Notes under the pieces: model-generated
The model's database searches: none
Told to the model about the DNA's origin: nothing
Seen by the model: only the letters and a program-made list of their open reading frames with translations
In this document: one piece after another, positions 44,121 through 51,824 of the stretch
How the letters are laid out: each line of letters begins with the position of its first letter
How positions within the stretch are numbered: the first letter of the stretch is position 1
Source of the DNA: Pelomonas sp963422775
GTDB lineage: Bacteria > Pseudomonadota > Gammaproteobacteria > Burkholderiales > Burkholderiaceae_C
Length of the DNA stretch: 64,000 nucleotides
Direction of reading: 5' to 3'
Assembly (NCBI GenBank): GCA_963422775.4
Contig: CAUJSJ030000128.1
Location: 28,802 to 92,801 of the forward strand
Position numbers and translations under genes: made by a program

Positions 44121-46049
44121 TCAGCTGGCTTGCCCACCGAGGTAGGCCTCGATGACCTTCTCGTTGGCCTGCACCTCGGCGGGCAGGCCCTCGGCGATCT
44201 TCTGGCCGAAGTCCAGCACGGAGACGCGGTCGCACAGACTCATGACCACGTCCATGTGGTGCTCGATGAGGATGACGGTGACACCGGCGTCGCGGATCTT
44301 GCGGATGATCTCCAGCAGCTCCTTGATGTCGGGCGCGGTCAGGCCGGCGGCGGGCTCGTCCAGCAGCAGCAGCTGCGGGTCCAGGGCCAGCGCGCGGGCA
44401 ATCTCCAGCAGGCGCTGCTGGCCGTAGGGCAGGTTGCGCGCTTCCTCGCTGGCCAGCTCGCCCAAGCCGACGAAGTCCAGCAGCGCGTGTGCGCGGCCGC
44501 GCTGCTCACGGTCCTCGCGCCGATAGCGCGGCAGGTGGAGGGCGACGTCGACGAGGTTGCTGTGGAAGCTGTGGTGCAGGCCGACCAGCACGTTCTGCAG
44601 CGCCGTCATCTCGCCGAAGAGCTGCACGTTCTGGAAGGTGCGGGCGATGCCGGACAGCGCGATGTCCGACGACGTGCGGCCGTTGACCGTGCGGCCGTTG
44701 ACCGTGCGGCCGGCGAACACCACCGTGCCGGCAGTCGCCTGGTAAATGCCGGTCAGCACATTCATCATCGTGCTCTTGCCCGAGCCGTTGGGACCGATCA
44801 GACCGTGGATGCTGCCGCGCTTGACGACGAGATCGACGTTGTTCAGCGCCTTCAGGCCGCCGAACTGCATCAGCACGTTGCTGGCCTTGAGCAGTTCCGG
44901 CTCGCCCTGGTTGCTGGCGCGGGTGAGTGCCGCGGCCGCGGCGGTGGCGGTGTCGCGCTCGGCCTTGGGCTTGATGTTCAACGCATTGCGCACGAAGCCG
45001 ACGATGCCGTCCTGCAGGTAGTAGACGACGAAGAGGGTGATGAGGCCGAAGATGGACAGGCGCCAGTCGGTCATCGTCTGCAGCTTGAAGGAGACCAGCG
45101 CCAGGCCGATCGTGCCCAGCACGGGGATGGCCGCGAGCTGTCCTGTCATCTTGCCGCGCTTCATCGCCACGCCGACCGAGATCGTCACGATGACGGCCAG
45201 CATGACGGCGCCGATGCGAAACAGCTCCAGGTCGTCCAGCAGCTTGGGCAGCATGACGATGATGGCCGCACCCAGCAATGCGCCGGTGCGCGTCTTGCGG
45301 CCGCCCATGATGATGGCCAGCAGGAACATCACCGTCAGCTCGAAGTTGTAGGTGTTGGGGCTGATGTACTGCTCGGAGTAGGAATACAGCGCACCCGCCA
45401 GCCCGGCCAGCGCCGCCGAGATGACGAAGGCGTAGACCTTGTAGCGATAGACCGACACGCCCATGCAGTCCGACGCGACCGGGCTGCCACGCAGCGCCTC
45501 GAAGGCACGCCCCAGCTGCGAATGCAGCACGCGGTGCACGAAGATCAGCGACGCCACCAGGCAGGCCATGACCAGCCAGTAGTACTCGGTCTCGTCGAGC
45601 TGGTGGCCGAACAGCGTCGGCTTGGTCAGCGTGATGCCCATCGGGCCTTCGGTCAGGAAGGTCATCTCGTTGATGAGGATCTGGATGATGGTGCCGAAGG
45701 CCAGCGTCACCATCGCCAGGTAGGGGCCTGTCACGCGCAGCGCTGGCAGGGCCAGCATCGCGCCGAACACTGCCGTGACGGCGATGGCCGCTGGCAGTGT
45801 TGCGTAGACCGGCGCGTCGAGCTTGAGGATGAGCACGCCGGCCGTGTAGGCGCCGATGCCGAACAGGCCCGCATGGCCGAGCGACACCTGCCCGGTGTAG
45901 CCGACGACGATGTCCAGGCCGAACAGCACGATCGCGTAGATCATGATGGTCTCGACCAGGTGGATGTAGTACGGGTTGCCGGAGGCGAGCGGGAAGGCGG
46001 CGACGGCCGCGATGGCCGCGGTGCCGAGAACGAGTTTCTTGAGGTTCAC
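44121..46049 (-). CDS. livG: Branched-chain amino acid ABC transporter, permease LivM fused to ATPase LivG
   Basis: 642-residue fusion. Residues 1-360 or so are a LivM permease (VETIMIYAIVLFGLDIVVGYTGQVSLGHAGLFGIGAYT and the EAA-like AFEALRGSPVASDCMGVSVYRYK). Residues about 395-642 are a LivG ATPase: Walker A GPNGSGKSTMMNVLTG, LPYGQQRLLEIARALA, Walker B LLLLDEPAAGLT, and IEHHMDVVMSLCDRV. The ATPase carries a duplicated TVNGR. The start is GTG at 46049 with a weak ribosome site; an in-frame TAG lies 33 nt upstream. Such fusions occur in Burkholderiales. Confidence 0.93.
   Translation of the reverse strand: MNLKKLVLGTAAIAAVAAFPLASGNPYYIHLVETIMIYAIVLFGLDIVVGYTGQVSLGHAGLFGIGAYTAGVLILKLDAPVYATLPAAIAVTAVFGAMLALPALRVTGPYLAMVTLAFGTIIQILINEMTFLTEGPMGITLTKPTLFGHQLDETEYYWLVMACLVASLIFVHRVLHSQLGRAFEALRGSPVASDCMGVSVYRYKVYAFVISAALAGLAGALYSYSEQYISPNTYNFELTVMFLLAIIMGGRKTRTGALLGAAIIVMLPKLLDDLELFRIGAVMLAVIVTISVGVAMKRGKMTGQLAAIPVLGTIGLALVSFKLQTMTDWRLSIFGLITLFVVYYLQDGIVGFVRNALNIKPKAERDTATAAAAALTRASNQGEPELLKASNVLMQFGGLKALNNVDLVVKRGSIHGLIGPNGSGKSTMMNVLTGIYQATAGTVVFAGRTVNGRTVNGRTSSDIALSGIARTFQNVQLFGEMTALQNVLVGLHHSFHSNLVDVALHLPRYRREDREQRGRAHALLDFVGLGELASEEARNLPYGQQRLLEIARALALDPQLLLLDEPAAGLTAPDIKELLEIIRKIRDAGVTVILIEHHMDVVMSLCDRVSVLDFGQKIAEGLPAEVQANEKVIEAYLGGQAS
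44673..44711 (-). repeat. In-frame 15-bp tandem repeat in livG
   Basis: CGTGCGGCCGTTGAC occurs twice, followed by a partial third copy, adding an extra TVNGR pentapeptide (VFAGRTVNGRTVNGRTSSD). It falls between Walker A and the Q-loop of the ATPase domain, in a surface turn by comparison with related ATPases. Confidence 0.8.
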
Positions 46050-46058
46050 TTTTTTAGC

Positions 46059-46232
46059 CAGTTGATGACGGAGCTACTCGCTTCGCTCGATCGGTCCGTC
46101 CCGCAAGTTCATTTCAATCAGTTGAGGACAGAGCTACTCGCTTCGCTCGATCGGTCCGTCCCGCAAGTTCATTTCAATCAGTTGAGGACAGAGCTACTCG
46201 CTTCGCTCGATCGGTCCGTCCCGCAAGTTCAT
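46059..46232 (-). repeat. Three tandem 60-bp units, each with a 12-codon mini-ORF, between livH and livM
   Basis: Units at 46059-46118, 46119-46178 and 46179-46232 share an exact 60-bp period; the middle and third are identical over their common length and the first differs at a few bases. On the minus strand each begins with ATG and reads MNLRDGPIERSE then TAG. The first mini-ORF start overlaps the livH stop (TGATG). All three are in frame with livM. Each unit also holds an inverted repeat of the GGACAGA/TCCGTCC type. A related single copy lies at 35191-35243. Confidence 0.85.
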
Positions 46233-47107
46233 CAGACCTTCTTGATCGCGGTCTTGCCGAACAGGCCCGCCGGCTTCACGGCCAGCACGATCAGCAGCAG
46301 CACCAGGCCGGGCACGTCCTTGTAGCCGGTGGACAGGTAGAAGCCCGTCGTCGTCTCGGCCACGCCGAGGATGATGCCGCCCAGGATGATGCCCATGCCG
46401 CTGGTCAGCCCGCCGATGATGGCCACGGCGAAGGCCTTCAGGCCCAGCACCGCGCCCATCGTGGCGCCGGTCAGCGTCAGCGGCGCGATCAGCACGCCAG
46501 CGAAGGCCGCGCTCAGCGACGACAGTGCGTACGAGAAGGTGATGACCAGGCCGGTATTGATGCCCATCAGCTTGGCGGCGTCGCGGTCGTTGAAGGTGGC
46601 GACGACGGCCTTGCCGTAGATGCTCTTGCGGTTGAACACCTCGACGGCCAGCATCATGCCCACCGCGCCGACGATGACGAGGATCTCCATTGGCAGCACA
46701 TTGGCGCCGAGGAACTTCATCGGTGCTTCCGGCAGCGGCGACGGGAACTTCAGGTCGTCGCGGCCCCACACGTTCTCGGCCACGTTCTTGAAGATGATGC
46801 CCAGCGCGATGGTGGACATGATCCAGCCGAACTCGCTCTTGATCTTCAGCGCGGGCCGCACGCCGATGCGCTCCACGACCGCGCCCTGGAAGGCGCCGAA
46901 CAGGCACACCAGCGGGATCATCAACCAGTAGTTGACGCCCCAGCCCACCAAGCTCAGCCCGACGAGGGCGCCGAGCATGAGCGCGTCGCCCTGGCCGAAG
47001 TTGAGGGTGTCGCTGGTGGCGAACGTGAGCTGGTAGCCGAACGCGATGACGGCGTAGATCATGCCCAGCGCAATGCCGCTGAACACGAGCTGGGTCAGGA
47101 TCTGCAT
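46232..47107 (-). CDS. livH: Branched-chain amino acid ABC transporter permease LivH
   Basis: Inner-membrane permease of 291 residues with about eight hydrophobic segments. LivH hallmarks: LVFSGIALGMIYAVIAFGYQLTFATSDTLNFGQGD at the N-terminus and LKAFAVAIIGGLTSGMGIILGGIILGVAE near 215. The stop TGA shares a base with the first mini-ORF of the 60-bp repeats, suggesting the original livM start may have sat there. Confidence 0.95.
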   Translation of the reverse strand: MQILTQLVFSGIALGMIYAVIAFGYQLTFATSDTLNFGQGDALMLGALVGLSLVGWGVNYWLMIPLVCLFGAFQGAVVERIGVRPALKIKSEFGWIMSTIALGIIFKNVAENVWGRDDLKFPSPLPEAPMKFLGANVLPMEILVIVGAVGMMLAVEVFNRKSIYGKAVVATFNDRDAAKLMGINTGLVITFSYALSSLSAAFAGVLIAPLTLTGATMGAVLGLKAFAVAIIGGLTSGMGIILGGIILGVAETTTGFYLSTGYKDVPGLVLLLIVLAVKPAGLFGKTAIKKV

Positions 47108-47144
47108 GTCTTTCCCGTGAGTGGTGCCTTCCCCAGCGGCCGCC

Positions 47145-47211
47145 GCGGAACCGGCTTGGCCGGTCCGCCAGCGGCGCCCCCCTTGAGAGGGCTCGCGAAG
47201 CGAGTAGGGGG
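47145..47211. repeat. Double hairpin between livK and livH
   Basis: The first hairpin is ACCGGC-TTG-GCCGGT extended by GCGG/CCGC (47145-47168). The second is CTCGC-GAA-GCGAG nested between C- and G-runs (47177-47211). Such an element after a binding-protein gene often reduces read-through, so that livK is made in excess of the membrane parts. Confidence 0.5.
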
Positions 47212-47220
47212 TGGGCTCGT

Positions 47221-48450
47221 TTACTGCCGCTTCTTCTGCTCGAGGGCGCCCTTGGCGTTCACGTCCTTGACGCGCACCTCGGAGGCCTTCTTGAAGTCAT
47301 CCTGGTAGGCGTAGACGACGCGCTGGCCCTTGACCTCGCCCATGACCGGAATGTTGGCCGTGATGGCCTCGTGGTCGGTCTTGGAGAAGGGCTTGTTGTA
47401 GGTCGTCACGACGCCTTCCACCGGCGTCTTCAGGTCTTCCAGTGCGGCCTTGACCTTGGGGCCTTCCGTGGAGCCGGCCTGCTTGATGGCCGCGGCAAGC
47501 AGGTAGATGGAGTCATAGCCCTGGGCCGCCGACACCGGCGACTCGATGCGCGAGTTCTTCGGGTTGAAAGTCTTCAGGTAGTTGATGATGAAGCTCTGGC
47601 GCTTGGGCGTCGTGGGCTCCTGCACAAAGGTTTGCGGCATGCGCGCGCCCTCGCCGCCGGGGCCGGCGTTGTCGATGTAGTTGGCCATGGACAGCGTCCA
47701 CGAGCCGATCATCGGCACCTTCCAGCCCAGCTTGGTCATGCCGTTGGCGATCTGGGCCAGCTCAGGCCCGATGCCGTAGGTCAGCACGGCCTCGGCGCCG
47801 GCCTCCTTGGCCTTGAGCAACTGGGCCGTCATGTCGACGTCCTTGATGTTGAACTTCTCGACGGCGACCGGCGTGATGCCCTTGAGCTTGAGCGCAGCCT
47901 CCAGGTCGGCGCGGCCGAGCTGGCCGTAGTTCGTCGAGTCGGCCAGGATGGCGACCTTCTTGAAGCCGCGCTTGGTGACGGCTTCCTCCACGATCATCGG
48001 CGCCTGGATGCTGTCATGCGCCGCGTTGCGGAAGATGTAGTTCTCGGGCTGGGCCTCGAACTGCTTGGTCACGATGGAGCCCGTGGCCACGTTGTTCATG
48101 ACCGGGATCTTGGCGTCCTGATAGAAGCGCTGCGACGCCAGGGCCACGCCGGTGTTGATGTAACCGACGGTGGCGGCGACCTTTTCCTTGCTGATGAACT
48201 CCTGGGCGATCTGCACGCCGCGCTCGTTCTTGGCCTCGTCGTCGCGCTCGACGAGCTGGATCTGCCGGCCCAGCACGCCGCCGGCCTTGTTGATCTCGTC
48301 GGCCGCCAGCCGCACGCCATCGCGCATGCTGACGCCCATGGAGGAGGAGCCGCCGGTGAAGGGTCCGGCCACGCCGATCTTGATCGGGTCGGCGGCCTGC
48401 GCGCCTACTGCAAAAACCGCTGCAGCCACGGCTGTCCAAACCTGCTTCAT
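47221..48450 (-). CDS. livK: Branched-chain amino acid ABC transporter substrate-binding protein
   Basis: Periplasmic binding protein of 409 residues. Signal peptide MKQVWTAVAAAVFAVGAQA, then DPIKIGVAGPFTGGSSSMG and the Peripla_BP_6 fold with INKAGGVLGRQIQLVERDD. Start 48450 gives a clean signal peptide; upstream codons do not. It is first in the liv operon, so the promoter should lie in the 145 bp between it and the aminotransferase gene. The ligand may be Leu/Ile/Val or another amino acid. Confidence 0.92.
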   Translation of the reverse strand: MKQVWTAVAAAVFAVGAQAADPIKIGVAGPFTGGSSSMGVSMRDGVRLAADEINKAGGVLGRQIQLVERDDEAKNERGVQIAQEFISKEKVAATVGYINTGVALASQRFYQDAKIPVMNNVATGSIVTKQFEAQPENYIFRNAAHDSIQAPMIVEEAVTKRGFKKVAILADSTNYGQLGRADLEAALKLKGITPVAVEKFNIKDVDMTAQLLKAKEAGAEAVLTYGIGPELAQIANGMTKLGWKVPMIGSWTLSMANYIDNAGPGGEGARMPQTFVQEPTTPKRQSFIINYLKTFNPKNSRIESPVSAAQGYDSIYLLAAAIKQAGSTEGPKVKAALEDLKTPVEGVVTTYNKPFSKTDHEAITANIPVMGEVKGQRVVYAYQDDFKKASEVRVKDVNAKGALEQKKRQ

Positions 48451-48552
48451 CGTTGCCTCGTCTCCGTTATGCGATCCACCCGGCGTCTTTGCCGGGGCCG
48501 ATTGCATACGATGCCAGAGCGGCAACGACTTGGGGATATGGAAACCCGGGAG

Positions 48553-48589
48553 ACCCTGAAAGCCCCCGGCTTCAGCTATCTGTCAGGGT
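48553..48589 (-). terminator. Possible terminator after the aminotransferase gene
   Basis: ACCCTGAAAG (48553-48562) and CTGTCAGGGT (48580-48589) pair at nine of ten positions around a 17-nt loop, just past the aminotransferase stop. No strong U-run is visible. Confidence 0.3.
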
Positions 48590-48595
48590 TGGGGA

Positions 48596-49804
48596 TTAGG
48601 GCGCGGGCTCGGCGGCGAGGTCCAGCGCCTCGTGCAGCAGGCGGCCGAGCTTCTCGACACCCTCCCTGATGAGGTCCGGCGTCAAGGTGACGAAGGACAG
48701 GCGCAGCGTCCGTGCATCAGGTTGGTGCGCGTAGAAGGCGGCGCCGGGCACGAAGGCGATGCCCGCCTCCACGGCCTGCGGCAGCAGCGCCATCGCGTCC
48801 AGACCCTCGGGCAGGCGGATCCAGAAGAACATGCCGCCCTGCGGGCTCTGCCAGTCGCAGCCCGGCGGCAGGAATTCCTGCAGCGCCTCGGCCATCGCGT
48901 CGCGGTTGGCCTTGTAGAGCGCGCGGATGGTGGGGATGTGGCCATCCAGGAAGCCGTCACGGATCACCTCGTGGACGACGCGTTGGTTGAAGCCCGGCGT
49001 GTGCAGGTCGGCGGCCTGCTTGGCCTGCAGCAGCTTCGGATACAGCTCGGGCGGTGCAATCAGGTAACCGAGGCGGAAGCCCGGCGTCAGCACCTTGGAG
49101 AACGATCCCAGGTACAGCGAGCCCTCCGGCCACAGGCTGGACAGCGAGGCCGGCGGGGGCTCGTCGAACCACAGGTCGCCGTAGGGGTTGTCCTCGACGA
49201 TGGGCACGCCGGCACGGCGCGAGGCCTCGACGACCTCCACGCGGCGCTGGGCGCCCATCACCCGGCCCGTCGGGTTCTGGTAATTGGGCAGCAGATAGCT
49301 GAAGCGCGTGCCGGGCGCATCGTGCAGCAGGGAGGCAATGGCCTCCGGGCGCGGACCCTCAAGGTCGCTCGTCAGGCTGGCAAACAGCGGCTCGAAGGGC
49401 GTGAAGGCCTGCAACGCACCCAGGTAAGTCGGCGTCTCAACCGCCACCGGCGCACCGGCGTCGCACAAGATCTTGCCCACCAGGTCCAGCCCCTGCTGCG
49501 ACCCGCTGGTGACCAGCACCTGGTCCGGCGAGACCTTCATGCCCAGTGAGGCGACTCGCGCCGCCACCCATTCGCGCAGCGGCGCATAGCCCTCGCTGGC
49601 CGCGTATTGCAGGGCCTCGCGCGGCGTCTTGGTCAGCACGCGGTCGCAGGCGGCCTTCAGCGCGTCGACCGGAAATGTGTCCGCGCTCGGCAGGCCGCCA
49701 GCCATGGACAGGATGCCCGGCTTCTCGGTGACCTTGAGGATCTCGCGAATGATGGACGGGTTCATTCGCGCGGCGCGGCGCGCCTGGGTCCAGACGGTGC
49801 TCAT
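48596..49804 (-). CDS. PLP-dependent aminotransferase (2-aminoadipate/LysN-like, fold type I)
   Basis: Transaminase of 402 residues. N-terminal PSIIREILKVTEKPGILSMAGGLPSADTFP, TSGSQQGLDLVGKIL near 100, NYQNPTGRVMG, DNPYGDLWFDE and the PLP lysine in YLGSFSKVLTPGFRLGY near 240. It resembles the catalytic half of MocR proteins but has no DNA-binding domain. The substrate may be an aromatic or dicarboxylic amino acid; next to the liv importer, a role in amino acid catabolism is plausible. Confidence 0.88.
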   Translation of the reverse strand: MSTVWTQARRAARMNPSIIREILKVTEKPGILSMAGGLPSADTFPVDALKAACDRVLTKTPREALQYAASEGYAPLREWVAARVASLGMKVSPDQVLVTSGSQQGLDLVGKILCDAGAPVAVETPTYLGALQAFTPFEPLFASLTSDLEGPRPEAIASLLHDAPGTRFSYLLPNYQNPTGRVMGAQRRVEVVEASRRAGVPIVEDNPYGDLWFDEPPPASLSSLWPEGSLYLGSFSKVLTPGFRLGYLIAPPELYPKLLQAKQAADLHTPGFNQRVVHEVIRDGFLDGHIPTIRALYKANRDAMAEALQEFLPPGCDWQSPQGGMFFWIRLPEGLDAMALLPQAVEAGIAFVPGAAFYAHQPDARTLRLSFVTLTPDLIREGVEKLGRLLHEALDLAAEPAP

Positions 49805-49832
49805 GATGGCGTTACGGTGGGTTTCAAAGGAG

Positions 49833-50528
49833 TCAGCCTAGCATCCAGTCGACGGCGGCGCGGGCCTGCAAGTCGGTGGAGTCGAACAGTGGCAAGGCGG
49901 CGGCGGAACCGGTAGGCAGCAACAGGCCGAGCTCGGTACAGCCAAGAATGGCAGCCTGTGCGCCGCGCTCGGCCAGCGCCGCGACCTGGGTTCGCAGCAG
50001 CTCGCGCGAGGTCGGCTCGAAACGGCCACGGCACAGCTCCTCGTAGATCAGCCGGTGCACTTCGGTGCGGCCGGCGTCGTCGGGGGTGATGACGTCGATG
50101 CCGAAGCGCTGCTTCATCCGGTCACGGTAGAAGCCCTGCTCCATCGTGAAGCGCGTGGCCAGCAGTCCGGCGCGCTTCACGCCCGCCGCGCGCAAGGCCT
50201 CGGCCGTCGCGTCGACGATGTGCAGCACCGGCAGGCCGGCGGCCTGCTCGATCTCTGTGGCGACGAGGTGCATGGTGTTCGTCGCGATCAGCAGCGCCTC
50301 GGCGCCGGCGCGCCTCAGGCCGGCGGCGGCGTCGCCGAGCACTTGCGCGGCTTGCGCCCAGTCGCCCGCCGACTGCATCGCCGCAATCGGTGCGAAGTCC
50401 ACGCTGTGCAGCACGAGCGTCGCGCTGTGCAGGCCGCCCAGACGCGCGGCGACGCCACGGTTGATGAGGGCGTACAGATGCTGGGTGGATTCCCAGCTCA
50501 TGCCGCCCAGGATGCCCAAGGTCTTCAT
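49833..50528 (-). CDS. Aspartate/glutamate racemase family protein
   Basis: Cofactor-independent racemase, 231 residues. MKTLGILGGMSWEST at the start, the first catalytic cysteine position is replaced by threonine (LIATNTMH near 80) while the second cysteine is kept in AILGCTELGLLL near 192. The YgeA/RacX subgroup often shows Thr/Cys here, so activity on other amino acids is possible. The stop and start overlap with the DUF2917 gene by 4 bp. Confidence 0.85.
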   Translation of the reverse strand: MKTLGILGGMSWESTQHLYALINRGVAARLGGLHSATLVLHSVDFAPIAAMQSAGDWAQAAQVLGDAAAGLRRAGAEALLIATNTMHLVATEIEQAAGLPVLHIVDATAEALRAAGVKRAGLLATRFTMEQGFYRDRMKQRFGIDVITPDDAGRTEVHRLIYEELCRGRFEPTSRELLRTQVAALAERGAQAAILGCTELGLLLPTGSAAALPLFDSTDLQARAAVDWMLG

Positions 50529-50821
50529 GCGCCCTGCCCCGCCAGGTTCATGCGCCAGCCGCGCGCCGGCCTGGCCTCGACGCTGCGCTTCGGCGCTGGC
50601 TGCAGCAATTGGAAGGCTGCCTCGGGCCAAGCCTCGACAACGACTTCCTGCCCAGCGGCCAGCGTCAGCCCCTCGCCGGCACGCAACCAGTGGTCGTGCG
50701 TTCCGCCGGAGATGGTCAGCCACAGCCGGCCGGTCGTGACGACGAGGCGGCGCGGCGTGCGCGCGGCAGCCAGCGTCAGCGCCTGGCCGGGCACAAGTGG
50801 CGTGGTGAATCGATCTTTCAT
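50525..50821 (-). CDS. DUF2917 family protein
   Basis: Small cupin-like protein of 98 residues. The motif GRLWLTISGGTHDHWLRAGEGLTL near 30-53 is diagnostic of DUF2917. Function is unknown. It sits between the EamA transporter and the racemase, with tight spacing on both sides (12 bp and a 4-bp overlap), suggesting one transcript. Confidence 0.8.
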   Translation of the reverse strand: MKDRFTTPLVPGQALTLAAARTPRRLVVTTGRLWLTISGGTHDHWLRAGEGLTLAAGQEVVVEAWPEAAFQLLQPAPKRSVEARPARGWRMNLAGQGA

Positions 50822-50833
50822 GGCAGGCCTCCT

Positions 50834-51751
50834 TCAGTGAACCGGTTGCCGCTTGCCCAGCCACACGACCGCGAGCACGGCAACGGCGAAGACGACGGTC
50901 ATCGCGTCCAGCCGCTCGCCCAGCAAAGGCACGGCGAACAGCATGGACAGAAACGGTTGCAGCACCTGCACCTGGCTGACGCGCATCGTGCCGCCCAGCG
51001 CCAGGCCGCGATACCAGGCAAAGAAGCCGATCCACATCGAGACCAGCGACACATAGGCAAAGCCGCCCCAGGCCGAGGCTGCCACCGGCGCCGTCGGCCG
51101 CGTCAGCACGGCCAGCGGCACCGTGATGGGCAGGCTGATGACCAGCACCCAGCAGATGACCTGCTCGGCTGACATGGCCTTGCTGAGCCGCGCTCCGCTG
51201 ACATACCCCGCCGACGCGCAGACCACGGCGCCCAGCAGCAGCCCGTCCGCCATCTCCAGCCCGCCCGCACCGCGCCAGGCGGCGAAGCCGACGACCAGGG
51301 CCAGGCCTGCCAGCGCACAGGCCCAGAAGCCGATGCTCGGCCGCTGGCGCAACACGAAGGCGGCGATGACGGCCGTGGCCAGCGGCAGCACGCCGGACAC
51401 GACGGACGCATGCACGGCGTCCACATGGCGAACCGCGAAACCCAGCAGCAGCGGCCAGCCGAAGACGACCCCAGCGGCCGTGAAGGCCAGCAGACGCCAT
51501 TCGCCGCCACGCGGCCGGCGTGCCCCGGTGACCAGCAGATAGGCCACCGACAGCAGCCCCGCAACCACCGCACGGCCGAAAGCGACAAAGGCCGGGTCCA
51601 GTTGCGGCGCCGCGGCGCTGCCGCCGGCCAGTCGCGTCATCGGGATGCTGAGAGCAAACATGACAACGCCGGCGAGGCCCAGCAGCAGGCCGCGCGTCGC
51701 ATCGGACGCGGAGGTGGTCGAAATCGCGGAGGACGTGGAAAACCCTGGCAT
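50834..51751 (-). CDS. EamA/DMT family transporter
   Basis: Inner-membrane exporter of the drug/metabolite superfamily with about ten hydrophobic helices in two EamA repeats (GLLLGLAGVVMFALSIPMTRL and the second starting near DGLLLGAVVCASAGYVSG). 305 residues from the ATG at 51751. Another ATG at 51769 would add six residues and leave a shorter gap to the divergent MocR gene. Such transporters next to MocR regulators often export amino acids or vitamin B6-related compounds. Confidence 0.85.
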   Translation of the reverse strand: MPGFSTSSAISTTSASDATRGLLLGLAGVVMFALSIPMTRLAGGSAAAPQLDPAFVAFGRAVVAGLLSVAYLLVTGARRPRGGEWRLLAFTAAGVVFGWPLLLGFAVRHVDAVHASVVSGVLPLATAVIAAFVLRQRPSIGFWACALAGLALVVGFAAWRGAGGLEMADGLLLGAVVCASAGYVSGARLSKAMSAEQVICWVLVISLPITVPLAVLTRPTAPVAASAWGGFAYVSLVSMWIGFFAWYRGLALGGTMRVSQVQVLQPFLSMLFAVPLLGERLDAMTVVFAVAVLAVVWLGKRQPVH

Positions 51752-51774
51752 AAACTCAGTCTGAGGCATGGCAC

Positions 51775-51822
51775 CAATACAGAACCAGTACAGTCAGCCG
51801 GCCAGACGACGAATCTGTATTG
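51775..51822. promoter_or_regulatory. Candidate MocR operator between divergent genes
   Basis: CAATACAG (51775-51782) and its exact inverse CTGTATTG (51815-51822), with an extra GTACAG at 51788-51793. The three TACAG half-sites lie between the EamA and MocR starts, where MocR-type factors usually bind and regulate both directions. Confidence 0.5.
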
Positions 51823-51824
51823 CC

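Noticed and set aside
46059..46232. Possible CRISPR array
   Set aside because: The units are directly adjacent 60-bp copies with no unique spacers and no cas genes; they are tandem repeats.
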